From Nitrospira sp. (lineage in GTDB: Bacteria; Nitrospirota; Nitrospiria; Nitrospirales; Nitrospiraceae): a stretch of DNA of 64,000 nt. This document shows positions 46,056 through 54,752 of this stretch, in pieces. The DNA is taken from contig JAEURX010000025.1 in assembly GCA_016788885.1 (NCBI GenBank), positions 62,001-126,000 of the forward strand, written 5' to 3'. Position numbers and translations under genes: made by a program. Each line of letters starts with the position of its first letter. Position 1 is the stretch's first letter. The notes under the pieces were generated by a model. The model did no database searches. It worked only from the letters and a program-made list of their open reading frames with translations, and had not been told where the DNA came from.

Positions 46056-46709
46056 ATGTTCAAGAACCGTGAAGAAGCCGGCGAACTGCTCGTGCAGGAA
46101 TTGGCCGCATTTCGAAACGATTCCTCAGCCATTCTCCTGGCCCTTCCGCGCGGAGGCGTCGTCGTGGCCTTCCAACTGAGCCTGGCCCTGCATCTGCCTC
46201 TTGACGTGTTGATCACACGCAAAATCGGCGCGCCCGGCAATCCGGAATATGCGCTGGGCGCGGTCAGTGAGACGGGGGCGGTGTACTGGAACCGCGAAGC
46301 ACTCTCCGGTCTTGCGCTGACGGATCGAGACCTGACGGCGGCCGTGCACGCGCAACAACAGGAAGTCGCTCGGCGTGTAGCCCTCTATCGGCAAGGGCGT
46401 CTGTTTCCCCCGCTCAAGGATCGAACCGTGATTCTGGTGGACGACGGGCTGGCCACCGGCGCGACTTTCTTTGCGTCTGTGGCAACCGCTCGCCAGGCGC
46501 ATCCGCGCCGCGTGATCGGTGCCGTCCCGGTTGGCCCGCGCAGCACGGTAGAACAAGCCCGCGCGATCGTGGATCAACTCGTGGTCCTGCGGGTTCCGGA
46601 TCCCTTTTATGCTGTCGGCAACTTCTACCGGGATTTCGAACAAGTCGAAGATCGTGAGGTTTTGCAGTATCTGAACCTCGCAGAAGAAGCATTTGTGACC
46701 AAGTCATGA
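46056..46709 (+). CDS. Phosphoribosyltransferase-like protein
   Basis: 217 residues with the type I PRTase fold. PRPP-binding motif VILVDDGLATGATFFAS and flexible-loop elements (LLALPRGGVVVAFQLS, ITRKIGAPGNPEYALGAV). Similar proteins, often called erythromycin esterase-associated PRTases, occur in Nitrospirota and other bacteria next to Usp and hsp20 genes. The substrate base is unknown. Its position after hsp20 supports a stress role. Confidence 0.85.
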   Translation: MFKNREEAGELLVQELAAFRNDSSAILLALPRGGVVVAFQLSLALHLPLDVLITRKIGAPGNPEYALGAVSETGAVYWNREALSGLALTDRDLTAAVHAQQQEVARRVALYRQGRLFPPLKDRTVILVDDGLATGATFFASVATARQAHPRRVIGAVPVGPRSTVEQARAIVDQLVVLRVPDPFYAVGNFYRDFEQVEDREVLQYLNLAEEAFVTKS

Positions 46710-46763
46710 GCGGCCGGGGTGCACGGATGACCGGCGCTCCGACCAGGAAAGGGGCCGGCGGCA

Positions 46764-47258
46764 ATGAACAACCAGACGGAAGGCGGCCACGGCGCACGCC
46801 ATGATCGATTTGTGCAGGAATACCAACACGACTCGTACAAGATGTCGGGCAAGCTCAAGGAACCGACGGCCTGCAAAGCGTGCGGGGCCGTCTTTCACAA
46901 AGGTCGCTGGACGTGGGACTCAAAGCCGGCCGGCGCGAGCGAGATCGTCTGCCCGGCCTGCTTGCGCATCCAGGACAATTACCCGAAGGGGTTCGTCACA
47001 TTGAAGGGAGCCTACAAGGATCAGCATCGTGATCAAGTGATGGGGGTCATTCACAATACGGAGGCCGCGGAAAAGAAAGAGCACCCCCTGGCCCGTATCA
47101 TGGCCATCCGAGACCAGCCCGAGGGCTTGGTCATCTCGACCACCGACAGCCATTTGCCGCGACGAATCGGGGAAGCGCTCAAGCACTCACATCACGGCGC
47201 ATTGGACGTTCAATACGACAAAGACGAGGAGTTCGTGCGCGTCACGTGGACCAGCTAG
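46764..47258 (+). CDS. Zinc-ribbon protein (BCAM0308-like)
   Basis: 164 residues. CKACGAVFHKGRWTW and CPACLRIQDNYPKGFV give a zinc ribbon at ~37-80. The C-terminal half (EKKEHPLARIMAIRDQPEGL, LPRRIGEALKHSHHGALDV) resembles the second domain of archaeal NMD3-like and the bacterial BCAM0308 family. The cellular role is not established; ribosome or RNA binding is suggested by the resemblance. Cytoplasmic. In the stress block. Confidence 0.65.
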   Translation: MNNQTEGGHGARHDRFVQEYQHDSYKMSGKLKEPTACKACGAVFHKGRWTWDSKPAGASEIVCPACLRIQDNYPKGFVTLKGAYKDQHRDQVMGVIHNTEAAEKKEHPLARIMAIRDQPEGLVISTTDSHLPRRIGEALKHSHHGALDVQYDKDEEFVRVTWTS

Positions 47259-47346
47259 GTCACGAAGCGGCAGAGTACGTGGGCTAGAGAGAGGAACAGA
47301 CGGACCCAGGCTGCGGGGCAAGGGAAGGCCTCGCCAGGGGGTTGCA

Positions 47347-47889
47347 ATGGGGAAACGAACATTCATGCGCTGGACCCGCATCCCGGTCGTGAGCCTGTGG
47401 CTCATCTCCACGCTCACTCCGGCAACAGCGGAGATGCAGCTGATGCCGGGAGCGGCGTCGGATCTGGATCACGCGACGGCGGAGGCGGTGATGACGACCT
47501 TCCGCAGGGCGGATGACGCGATCCGCACGCGTGACCTGAATGTCGTAATGGCCCTTTATTCCGAGCAATACGACTACCACGGACTCAAAAAATCCGACAT
47601 GCGAAAGGTGTGGGCCAATCTGTTCGATGAATTCCAAGACCTCGCCGATGCCCATCACTTTTCCCGGCTGACCAAGGTGGGCAGCGGCTCCAAGACCATC
47701 ATCGAAGTGACCTGCACAGGCAGCTTGTCCGGCCTCTCCAAGACCGGCGGCCTGCGCGTCCCGATCGACAGTTGGTATGAGGAAGTCCACTATATGACGT
47801 TCGAAGACGGGCAGTGGCGTATTCGCGGTAACGTCGGCGATTCTCCGCGGTTGATGCCCTTCGGCACGTCACCGCATCCTTTATTCTGA
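47347..47889 (+). CDS. Exported NTF2/SnoaL-like protein
   Basis: 180 residues with signal peptide MGKRTFMRWTRIPVVSLWLI and cleavage near PATA-EM. The mature domain (ATAEAVMTTFRRADDAIRTRDLNVVMALY, WYEEVHYMTFEDGQWRIRGN) follows the cone-shaped NTF2-like pattern of DUF4440/SnoaL proteins, which bind small ligands or act as periplasmic enzymes. GGGGG precedes the ATG. No catalytic residues can be named with confidence. It is followed by a Usp gene 10 bases downstream. Confidence 0.7.
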   Translation: MGKRTFMRWTRIPVVSLWLISTLTPATAEMQLMPGAASDLDHATAEAVMTTFRRADDAIRTRDLNVVMALYSEQYDYHGLKKSDMRKVWANLFDEFQDLADAHHFSRLTKVGSGSKTIIEVTCTGSLSGLSKTGGLRVPIDSWYEEVHYMTFEDGQWRIRGNVGDSPRLMPFGTSPHPLF

Positions 47890-47899
47890 AAGGAGGCCT

Positions 47900-48757
47900 A
47901 TGCGCGTTCTGATCGCACTCGACTGGTCGGAGCAGGCCTTTGCAGCCGTTCGAGAAGCCTCATATCTCTACGATCTGCACGACGTCACGCTGGTGCATGG
48001 GATCGATTTGGGGATGTTTCAATATCCGATCGTCGCGGAAGTCAGCAGCATGCAAGGGTATGACGACTTCCGCAACGCCATGAAGAAAGCCGGTGAGCAA
48101 CTGCTGGATCACACCACCACGCTCCTGCCGTCCGAAGGCGTGTCGGTTGCGCGCGTCTGTGAATTCGCCAAGCCGGCCTCGCTGATTTTGGACAAGGCGC
48201 GGGACCTGCGGCCTGAGCTGATCGTGCTCGGCGCGCGCGGGCGCGGGCGTGTCGGCGAATTCGTCCTGGGAAGTGTCTCCCACCGCGTGGCGATGCATGC
48301 GGATTGCACGACCTTAATCGTGAAAGAACGGGAAGCTCCGGTCAAACGCGTCACGGTCGCCGTGGAAGGACATGAAGACGGGGCGCGCATCAAAGCCTGG
48401 CTGCTCGCCCATCCGTTCAAGAATCCGGTCGATCTCACCATCGTCAGCGTCGTGCAGCCGATCCCCGCCACCGATCCCTTCAGCCTCTTCCCGCTACAGG
48501 ATTGGACCGGCATCGCCGTCCGTTCGGCGGAAGACCTGATCAAGAATCTCGCCGCCTCGCTGATGAACAGCCGGTATACGGTCGGTACGCAGGTGAGCAT
48601 CGGCGATCCAGCAGATATTCTCACGGAACGCGCCAAGTCGGCGGACCTGTTGATCATCGGCTCGCACGGACGAAAAGGGTTGGAGCGGTTTCTCCTGGGG
48701 AGTATTTCCCACGCACTGCTCCACCAGGTCCCCTGTCCCGTATTGATTGTGCGATGA
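47900..48757 (+). CDS. Universal stress protein with two UspA domains
   Basis: 285 residues, two UspA domains: ~1-145 (MRVLIALDWSEQAFAAVREA, LGARGRGRVGEFVLGSVSHR) and ~148-285 (VTVAVEGHEDGARIKAW, IGSHGRKGLERFLLGSISHA). Both have the ATP-binding G-2x-G-9x-GS loop. A GGAGG ribosome-binding site lies 6 bases upstream of ATG 47900. It is the second double Usp in the window (other at 9518-10423) and belongs to the hsp20/PRTase stress block. Cytoplasmic. Confidence 0.92.
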   Translation: MRVLIALDWSEQAFAAVREASYLYDLHDVTLVHGIDLGMFQYPIVAEVSSMQGYDDFRNAMKKAGEQLLDHTTTLLPSEGVSVARVCEFAKPASLILDKARDLRPELIVLGARGRGRVGEFVLGSVSHRVAMHADCTTLIVKEREAPVKRVTVAVEGHEDGARIKAWLLAHPFKNPVDLTIVSVVQPIPATDPFSLFPLQDWTGIAVRSAEDLIKNLAASLMNSRYTVGTQVSIGDPADILTERAKSADLLIIGSHGRKGLERFLLGSISHALLHQVPCPVLIVR

Positions 48758-48806
48758 ACAGAGCGACAATCTTTTGGCAGACATCGAATCATAAAGGAGC
48801 CCGCGC

Positions 48807-49169
48807 ATGAAAACCTTCAGCATCCTCTGTGCCCTCTGCCTCGTCATCCTGGGAAGCTCCTGGGCCGCCGGACAAACCCACCGTGGCAACCCTCGCGACG
48901 GCCAGGCGATTTACGAAAAGACCTGTCTTCGCTGCCACGGGGAGAAGCTGGACGGGAACGGGCCGGAGGGACAGTATCTGATCGTGCGGCCGGCAAATTT
49001 TCAGTCGGTCAACTCGCGGGCCAAGACCGATTGGGAGCTGCTGATTACGATTGCGAACGGCGCCCTGTTCAGCCCCATGCACGGCTATCGCGGCAAATTG
49101 ACGGATCAGCAAATGCTGGACGTGTTGGCCTACATCCGGTCCGTGGCTACACCTGATTTCGTGAGTTAG
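48807..49169 (+). CDS. Periplasmic monohaem cytochrome c
   Basis: 120 residues with signal peptide (MKTFSILCALCLVILGSSWA, cleavage near AAGQ). Haem site Cys40-Cys43-His44 (CLRCHGEKLDG), axial Met candidate in ALFSPMHGYRG. Paralogue of the cytochrome at 1633-2016: same PANF and FSPMH segments at matching distances. GGAG precedes the ATG by 7 bases. A 29-base hairpin follows 58 bases downstream. Confidence 0.9.
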   Translation: MKTFSILCALCLVILGSSWAAGQTHRGNPRDGQAIYEKTCLRCHGEKLDGNGPEGQYLIVRPANFQSVNSRAKTDWELLITIANGALFSPMHGYRGKLTDQQMLDVLAYIRSVATPDFVS

Positions 49170-49227
49170 CGACCTGGCTTCCGCGGTTCCGCGTGCAAGG
49201 CTTCAGGCTGAGACATCGCACCGTCGT

Positions 49228-49256
49228 ACGGATCCTGGGGCGAGGCCAGGATCCGT
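49228..49256 (+). terminator. Hairpin after the cytochrome c gene
   Basis: ACGGATCCTGG and its exact complement CCAGGATCCGT with a 7-base loop, 58 bases after the stop at 49169. No T-tract follows. Like the hairpins at 14161 and 44805 it lies between transcription units, which suggests a shared non-canonical terminator or RNA-processing role. Confidence 0.45.
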
Positions 49257-49367
49257 CACCCAGCCAACGAGCGACAGGTCAGCGGTTGCAACCCACTCGC
49301 AACCCGTTCATGATCCCCGCAGGGAGTTCGCCCGTCGCGAGTCTCCATCTGATCAGAGCACTTTCCC

Positions 49368-52106
49368 ATGCAACGTATCCGCCCCCGCCACATGCCGCCG
49401 CTTCGAGATGATGGGCCCGACGCGGGACACACCATCCTGAGCGATGGAACCACGGCCCTGTTGCGGATCGCGCAACCCGGCGACGCCGACGAGTTACAAC
49501 GCTTCGTCGAACGCCTGTCTCCGGCAGCCACACGCCATCGCTTCTTTTCAGAAACGGCGCCGCCCGCCGAGGTGATCCGTGCGCTCTGTGATGCGTCGCA
49601 ACCGCAACGGTGCCTGACGGTGCTCGTCCTCCGCCGCCAGGACGATGCGCTGCACATCATCGCCTCCGGCTCCTACCATGCACGAGGCCCGCATGAAGCA
49701 GAAGTGGCGATGGCCGTGGACGACCGGCTCCATGGGCATGGACTCGGCACCATCCTTCTCGAACGCCTGGCTCTGTTGGCCATTCGGCACGGATTCACCA
49801 AGCTCTGGGCCATCACCCATGCGGACAACCTGGCGATGCGCGAAGTGTTCGCCACGTCAGGCTTTACCATAGAAGAACATCTGGAGGGCGGCGACATGGA
49901 GGTCGAGTTGTCGCTGACACCGACCGATCAAAGCGTGCGGCAGTCGGAATGGCGCGAACGAGTTGCCACAACCGCTTCGCTGCGCCCCCTGTTCCATCCT
50001 CGCACCGTCGCCGTGGTCGGCGCCTCACGCTCCCCCCAGAGTATCGGCTACCGCATACTTGATGCGCTGCACAGCAACGGGTTTCGCGGGCACTGCTACG
50101 CGGTCAATCCGCATGCGTCGAAGATTGCCGATGTCGAAGCCTTTCCCTCACTCCGCGCCCTGCCTGAACCGGCCGATCTCGTCGTCATTGCCGTGCCGAA
50201 AGAAGCCGTTCTTTCCGTGGTAGACGACTGCGCGGCGACCGGAGTCCGCGCGTTGGTGGTCATCACCGCCGGATTCGCCGAAGTCGGAGAGGAAGGACGT
50301 CGTCTGCAAGCACAGCTGCTGGAGAAGGTACGGCAGCATGGTATGCGGATGGTCGGGCCAAACTGCTTCGGCATCCTGAATACAGACCCGGCCGTCAAAC
50401 TCAACGCCACCTTCACCTCCACATTTCCCCTCGCCGGCTCGATTGCGATGTCCTCTCAAAGCGGTGCCTTGGGGCTGGCCCTGCTCGCCGCTTCCGGGCG
50501 ATTGCACCTCGGGCTTTCGACCTTCGTCAGCGTCGGCAACAAAGCGGATGTCTCCGTGAACGACCTCCTGCAATATTGGGAGAGCGATTGCGCCACAACC
50601 GTCATCCTGTTGTACGTGGAATCGTTCGGCAACCCCAGACGGTTCGCCCACATCGCGCGGCGAGTCAGCCGCAACAAGCCCATCGTCGCACTCAAAGCGG
50701 GGCGGACAGCGTCCGGCAAACGTGCCGCGGGCTCGCACACTGCCGCGCTGGCCGCCAATGACGTCGCCGTTGAGGCATTGTTTCGGCAAACCGGCATCTT
50801 ACGCGCCGACACGCTGGAAGATATGTTTGCACTCGCGGGAGCCCTGTCGGAGCAGCCCTTACCGAAAGGCAACCGCGTCGGCATCCTGACCAATGCCGGC
50901 GGGCCCGCCATTCTCTGCGCGGATGCCTGTGAAGCGGCGGGGCTCGAGGTGCCGGAATTGTCTCAAGCCACAGTGACCAGACTCTCGCCTTTTCTTCCCA
51001 CCTCCGCCTCGTTGCACAATCCGGTCGATTTGATCGCCTCGGCAACCCCCGAGCAATACGAGCACGCCATCGTCACGCTGCTGAGCTCGGACGATATCGA
51101 CGCCTTGATCATTCTGTATATCGCGGTCACCAGCACGGATGTCGCCCCTATTGCGGAAGGTATTACTCGCGGCATTGCCGCTGTGCGGGCGGCTCAGCCG
51201 ATGAGGAAGCCGGTCCATATCGGATGGATGGTAGAATCCGACCGCGAACGTCGTTTCGCCCTGCCGACTGAAACCATTCCGACGTTCGGCCTCCCTGAAC
51301 TTCCTGCACGCGTCTTGGGAACCATCACCGACTATGTGCAATGGCGCGATCGCCCACTGGGGATGGTCCCCGATTTCGACGATCTGAACCTGCCGGCCGT
51401 GCAAACCATCTGCCGCGACGTGCTGGCCACGAGGGGAGGCGGCTGGTTGACGGTCTCGGAAACACGTGCGGTCTTGTCCGCAATGGCAATTGCACTGCCG
51501 CCCGGCGGAGTGGCGACAAGCGCCGAGGAAGCGGCTACGCTCGCTGCCCAGATCGGCTTTCCGGTCGCCGTGAAACTGGCTTCGCACACCCTCGTGCACA
51601 AAACCGAGATCGGCGGCGTCCATCTGAATCTCGCCAACAAGGCCGAGGTCCGACGCGCCTACGACGACATCGCCGCACGACTGGCCGAAGGCCGGCATCT
51701 GGACGCAATGGAAGGGGTGCTCGTCCAGCCGATGGTAAAGGATGGCGTCGAGGTGATGGCCGGCATGGTCCAAGATCCCTCCTTCGGCCCTTTGATTGGA
51801 TTCGGGCTGGGCGGGATACACGTCGAAATTCTCGGGGACGTGCGGTTCCGGATCACACCGTTGACGGAGCTGGACGCGGCGGACCTGATTCGGAGCATCA
51901 AGGGCTATCGTCTGCTACAAGGGTATCGCGGCCATCCGCCCGCAGACGTCGATGCCATCCAGGAACTGCTCCTGAGACTCTCGCGGTTGGTCGAAGAGGT
52001 GCCCGAAATCGTGGAACTCGATCTCAACCCCATCTTCGCCCTCGCACCGGGAGAAGGATACCGCATCGTCGATGCGAGGATCAGGGTAGCGGGAAAGAAC
52101 CCCTAA
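49368..52106 (+). CDS. GNAT acetyltransferase fused to ADP-forming acyl-CoA ligase (Pat-like)
   Basis: 912 residues. Residues ~22-182: GNAT domain with acetyl-CoA loop DDRLHGHGLGTILLERL. Then a CoA-binding domain (TVAVVGASRSPQSIGYRIL, ~212-300), a ligase-CoA domain with GSHTAALAAND where His457 sits at the phospho-His position of acyl-CoA ligases, and an ATP-grasp domain (~690-910, FPVAVKLASHTLVHKTEIGG). In Salmonella and E. coli, Pat/PatZ has the GNAT at the C-terminus and a dead ligase half; here the order is reversed and the ligase His is retained. Members acetylate Acs on its active-site Lys. Whether this one ligates acyl-CoA is open. Confidence 0.88.
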   Translation: MQRIRPRHMPPLRDDGPDAGHTILSDGTTALLRIAQPGDADELQRFVERLSPAATRHRFFSETAPPAEVIRALCDASQPQRCLTVLVLRRQDDALHIIASGSYHARGPHEAEVAMAVDDRLHGHGLGTILLERLALLAIRHGFTKLWAITHADNLAMREVFATSGFTIEEHLEGGDMEVELSLTPTDQSVRQSEWRERVATTASLRPLFHPRTVAVVGASRSPQSIGYRILDALHSNGFRGHCYAVNPHASKIADVEAFPSLRALPEPADLVVIAVPKEAVLSVVDDCAATGVRALVVITAGFAEVGEEGRRLQAQLLEKVRQHGMRMVGPNCFGILNTDPAVKLNATFTSTFPLAGSIAMSSQSGALGLALLAASGRLHLGLSTFVSVGNKADVSVNDLLQYWESDCATTVILLYVESFGNPRRFAHIARRVSRNKPIVALKAGRTASGKRAAGSHTAALAANDVAVEALFRQTGILRADTLEDMFALAGALSEQPLPKGNRVGILTNAGGPAILCADACEAAGLEVPELSQATVTRLSPFLPTSASLHNPVDLIASATPEQYEHAIVTLLSSDDIDALIILYIAVTSTDVAPIAEGITRGIAAVRAAQPMRKPVHIGWMVESDRERRFALPTETIPTFGLPELPARVLGTITDYVQWRDRPLGMVPDFDDLNLPAVQTICRDVLATRGGGWLTVSETRAVLSAMAIALPPGGVATSAEEAATLAAQIGFPVAVKLASHTLVHKTEIGGVHLNLANKAEVRRAYDDIAARLAEGRHLDAMEGVLVQPMVKDGVEVMAGMVQDPSFGPLIGFGLGGIHVEILGDVRFRITPLTELDAADLIRSIKGYRLLQGYRGHPPADVDAIQELLLRLSRLVEEVPEIVELDLNPIFALAPGEGYRIVDARIRVAGKNP

Positions 52107-52115
52107 CACTCCGCA

Positions 52116-52700
52116 TCACTCGGTGCTCGAAGTCGATTCAGGCTGCTCCCGGAGCTCCGTCACCTGCGCCGCGCAGTCGCCCGTGGGGGAGCCGCGATCG
52201 ACAGACTCCTTCTCCCACACCAGACGGCGCGCGCCGACATGCCTCAACAAACATTCAGCCGTCGCTAAGAGCTCCTGCACCTGACGAGCGGCCCCATCGG
52301 CGTAGTGCGCCAAATCGAAAATGGGAATCTGGAGACAGACCTCCGCGCGATTCTTGCGTTCCGGTGAAAATACGATGCGGTGGGCAGGCGGCTGCGGATG
52401 TTCGCAAGGCTTGAGCAGGTCGAGTGTCTGAAAGAACACCCGGCACAGGCGCTGTAAATCGCCGAGAATCGCCCGATGTTCCTCGTCGTCATTCAGCGGA
52501 AATTGGGCGGAATCTCTAAAGGCCCCGTACAGATTGAGCTGAAACCCGATCTGGACGATCCGTCCGTCGCCCATCTTGACAAAAAACGGGTCATGGTCGA
52601 AGCAGACCTTGCGCTGCGCAATCATGTCACGGAGCGACTGCTCACTCGAAAAGGCCTGCTCAAGATGCAGCTGCATGGACCTCTGCTTACCTTCGGTCAC
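52116..52700 (-). CDS. Conserved hypothetical cytoplasmic protein
   Basis: 194 residues, no signal or membrane segment. A predicted mixed fold with RKVCFDHDPFFVKMGDGRIVQIGFQLNLYG, followed by FQTLDLLKPCEHPQPPAHRIVF. The start overlaps the pentahaem cytochrome stop by 4 bases, so it is translationally coupled as the last gene of a ten-gene operon (58651-52116). It is convergent with the GNAT-ligase gene, 9 bases apart. Not recognised; possibly a regulatory or assembly protein for the upstream redox enzymes. Confidence 0.7.
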   Translation of the reverse strand: MTEGKQRSMQLHLEQAFSSEQSLRDMIAQRKVCFDHDPFFVKMGDGRIVQIGFQLNLYGAFRDSAQFPLNDDEEHRAILGDLQRLCRVFFQTLDLLKPCEHPQPPAHRIVFSPERKNRAEVCLQIPIFDLAHYADGAARQVQELLATAECLLRHVGARRLVWEKESVDRGSPTGDCAAQVTELREQPESTSSTE

Positions 52701-53251
52701 GGCCCGCCTCCGCCATGACAGGAGAGGCAGTCCCCCATTCGGCCCGGTTGATGTGCGCCTCGCCCTTTTTCATACAACCGCCGCACAATGAGCTCGTCTT
52801 TCAGCGTCACCTTCGTCGCGACCCGTGTGCCGAACGCATGGCAGGCGGTGCAGGAGCCGGCGCCCGTCGCGCGAAACACCAGATCGCCATGGGGATTCAT
52901 CCTGGTCTCTTCGGTAATGTGAGCCAAGGCCCCGCGATGTTCCGTATGGCACCCGGTACAAGCTGTCTGTCGAACAGCCAGATCGCGATGCCAGATGGAG
53001 ACCGCCGGAGTCGCACGACTCTCAAAATACCCTTCTGAGTGGCAACGCACACAGCGGGTCGCGCTCGGTCCACCAAACGGCGCATGGCAGTTCGTGCAAC
53101 CGGCGGTATCGACATGATACCGGCTGAGGTCGCCCGGAGCCCAGAACGCGGCGGGACTCCGCTCGGTTCCCCACCCCACCCAGATCATCAACACGAGGGT
53201 CGTCAAGGCCACCGCCGGAATCGCTGTTCTCGGAAGCGGGAGGTATCGCAT
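52697..53251 (-). CDS. Membrane-anchored pentahaem cytochrome c
   Basis: 184 residues. One N-terminal hydrophobic segment (~10-27, signal or anchor), then five CxxCH haem motifs: C52-H56, C67-H71, C98-H102, C134-H138, C175-H179. The region MNPHGDLVFRATGAGSCTACH is echoed in the dihaem protein at 53873-54259 (NPHSDLIFRATGATTCLDCH), so the two share a module. It lies 3 bases after the membrane cytochrome b gene; periplasmic face of the inner membrane. Likely takes electrons from, or gives them to, the b-type cytochrome. Confidence 0.88.
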   Translation of the reverse strand: MRYLPLPRTAIPAVALTTLVLMIWVGWGTERSPAAFWAPGDLSRYHVDTAGCTNCHAPFGGPSATRCVRCHSEGYFESRATPAVSIWHRDLAVRQTACTGCHTEHRGALAHITEETRMNPHGDLVFRATGAGSCTACHAFGTRVATKVTLKDELIVRRLYEKGRGAHQPGRMGDCLSCHGGGGP

Positions 53252-53254
53252 GAC

Positions 53255-53842
53255 TCATGAGATTCCGGCAAAGAACAATGCCCCCACCACATGCAGGAGG
53301 GCGAAGACCAGAAACATCAGCGTCATCGGTGCATGAATCGCCTGCCAAAGACGAAATGCCTCTTCCTGGGAAGCCATCCCATGCAACTGCGCGTCGATGT
53401 CGTTTTCGGACATTCCCTGATGTTGGAGGAGGTGGCGCTGCTCGTTGAGCGTCCTGAGGCTCGCGGCGTGCACCAACTGTCCCACGATTCCACTGACGAC
53501 TACGACGACCATGGACACCATGGCCAGGATCGGCACCACCGCATGGTAATGGGCGCCGGAATGAATAAAAATCAGCAGTGGCCCTATGACGCCTGCCACC
53601 ATGTGGACTCGAAACCATGCGCGCGGCCAGCGACGCGTGGGACTGGCTCGCTTTCGAAACGGATACACGAACACCAACAGCGTGACAGCCAGTCCTGCCC
53701 AGCCGACTCCATGCCCGTACCCGGTATGGCCGAATGGGGTGACCTTGTCGAGACTGAGCAGCGCCTCAAAGGCCAACGCACCGACCACCGCACCGACTGT
53801 CGCCGCGACGACCGCGATGAGACGCCACCGCACGCCCATCAT
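53255..53842 (-). CDS. Integral membrane dihaem cytochrome b-like protein
   Basis: 195 residues with about five membrane helices. Two helices carry His pairs at 14-residue spacing: H80/H94 (RVHMVAG...IFIHSGAH) and H170/H184 (AIHAPMTL...LLHVVG). This is the bis-His, two-haem-b arrangement of ferric reductase/YedZ-type transmembrane cytochromes. His39, His44, His97, His99, His100 and others are also present. Probably moves electrons across the inner membrane between quinone or ferredoxin-linked donors and periplasmic c-haems encoded on both sides. It sits between the dihaem c and pentahaem c genes (30 and 3 bases). Confidence 0.75.
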   Translation of the reverse strand: MMGVRWRLIAVVAATVGAVVGALAFEALLSLDKVTPFGHTGYGHGVGWAGLAVTLLVFVYPFRKRASPTRRWPRAWFRVHMVAGVIGPLLIFIHSGAHYHAVVPILAMVSMVVVVVSGIVGQLVHAASLRTLNEQRHLLQHQGMSENDIDAQLHGMASQEEAFRLWQAIHAPMTLMFLVFALLHVVGALFFAGIS

Positions 53843-53872
53843 GTCCGCCGTCCGTTCTTCATCAGCCCGTGA

Positions 53873-54259
53873 TTACTTTCGGTACCGCTCAACTCCCTTA
53901 CTGCCGCCGGCATGACAGCGCAAACAGTCCGCAAATCTGCCTGGCCCGTGAATACCTTTCGCCTTGGCCCTCAGGGCCTGCACCAATTCGTTGTCCTGCA
54001 CCTGCGCCAGCATCAGGCCGTCTTTTCCGGCCCGGTGACAATCCAGGCAGGTGGTCGCGCCGGTCGCACGAAAAATGAGATCACTGTGGGGGTTCGCCGC
54101 CATGCCGTTCGATTCGGCGATCAGCCACCCCGTCGCCTCTCCCTCCGAGTGCGAGGCTTCACCGGATCGACCGGGAAAGGATGTCGCCTCCCGAGGCGCT
54201 GCAACCACACAGAGCAGCCCCAGTAGACAACCGAACCGAACGACCCCACGGCCCGTCAT
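53873..54259 (-). CDS. Periplasmic dihaem cytochrome c
   Basis: 128 residues from ATG 54259, which overlaps the hemerythrin stop by 4 bases (the longer frame to 54277 is not needed). A signal-like N-terminus (MTGRGVVRFGCLLGLLCVVA) precedes two haem sites, C71-H75 (CLDCH) and C112-H116 (CLRCH). The sequence around both matches the last two haems of the pentahaem protein, including NPHSDLIFRATGA and GPGRFADCLRCHAGG, so it is a sub-module duplicate. Exported; probable electron shuttle in the operon. Confidence 0.87.
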   Translation of the reverse strand: MTGRGVVRFGCLLGLLCVVAAPREATSFPGRSGEASHSEGEATGWLIAESNGMAANPHSDLIFRATGATTCLDCHRAGKDGLMLAQVQDNELVQALRAKAKGIHGPGRFADCLRCHAGGSKGVERYRK

Positions 54260-54738
54260 GACTGCCCGCTCCCGCAACAGGTTCGATACCGCTCTTCCGG
54301 GATCTCCTTCATGGCCTGATAGAGTTCCACCCGCTCCGCCTCGCTGATGACTTGATCGATCGACGGGTAGAGAATCCGTTCCTCCTTCATGTTATGTGAT
54401 GTCAGGATCTCCACCAACCGCTGCTCCTCCCGATCGCTCTCGGGGTTCTGTTGCTGAACTTTGTCATGGATGGCCTCCAGGCATTGGCCGATCATCTGAT
54501 GCTCGGTACGCATGACCTGCGTCGGGCCGCCTTCCGCCATGCCGGAGTTTTCCTCCCACTTGGGAAACAACACATCTTCCTCCCACACGATATGTCGCTG
54601 CAGGCCATACTTGAACTCGACGAAGGCGTCCTTCGCCTTGGCGAAATCTGTCCGCTTCAGTTGCTGGAAGGTATTGAAGAGTGCATCCAACCGGTCATGA
54701 TCCTGCTCAAACGTCACACTGATTTTTTCGTTCGACAT
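54256..54738 (-). CDS. Hemerythrin-domain protein
   Basis: 160 residues from ATG 54738 (AAGGAGC ribosome-binding site). The four-helix diiron motif is complete: H14 (EQDHDRLD), H49-x3-E53 (HIVWEED), H80 (RTEHQMIG) and H115-x4-E120 or E119 (SHNMKEER). Hemerythrin domains bind O2 or sense NO/O2, or store iron. The C-terminus CCGSGQS adds two adjacent Cys that could respond to redox or attach a group. No signal, so it is cytoplasmic. It lies between a cytochrome c' lipoprotein gene and the dihaem c gene in an OFOR operon, which suggests O2 protection or sensing for the O2-sensitive oxidoreductase. Confidence 0.87.
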   Translation of the reverse strand: MSNEKISVTFEQDHDRLDALFNTFQQLKRTDFAKAKDAFVEFKYGLQRHIVWEEDVLFPKWEENSGMAEGGPTQVMRTEHQMIGQCLEAIHDKVQQQNPESDREEQRLVEILTSHNMKEERILYPSIDQVISEAERVELYQAMKEIPEERYRTCCGSGQS

Positions 54739-54752
54739 GCCTTGCTCCTTGG

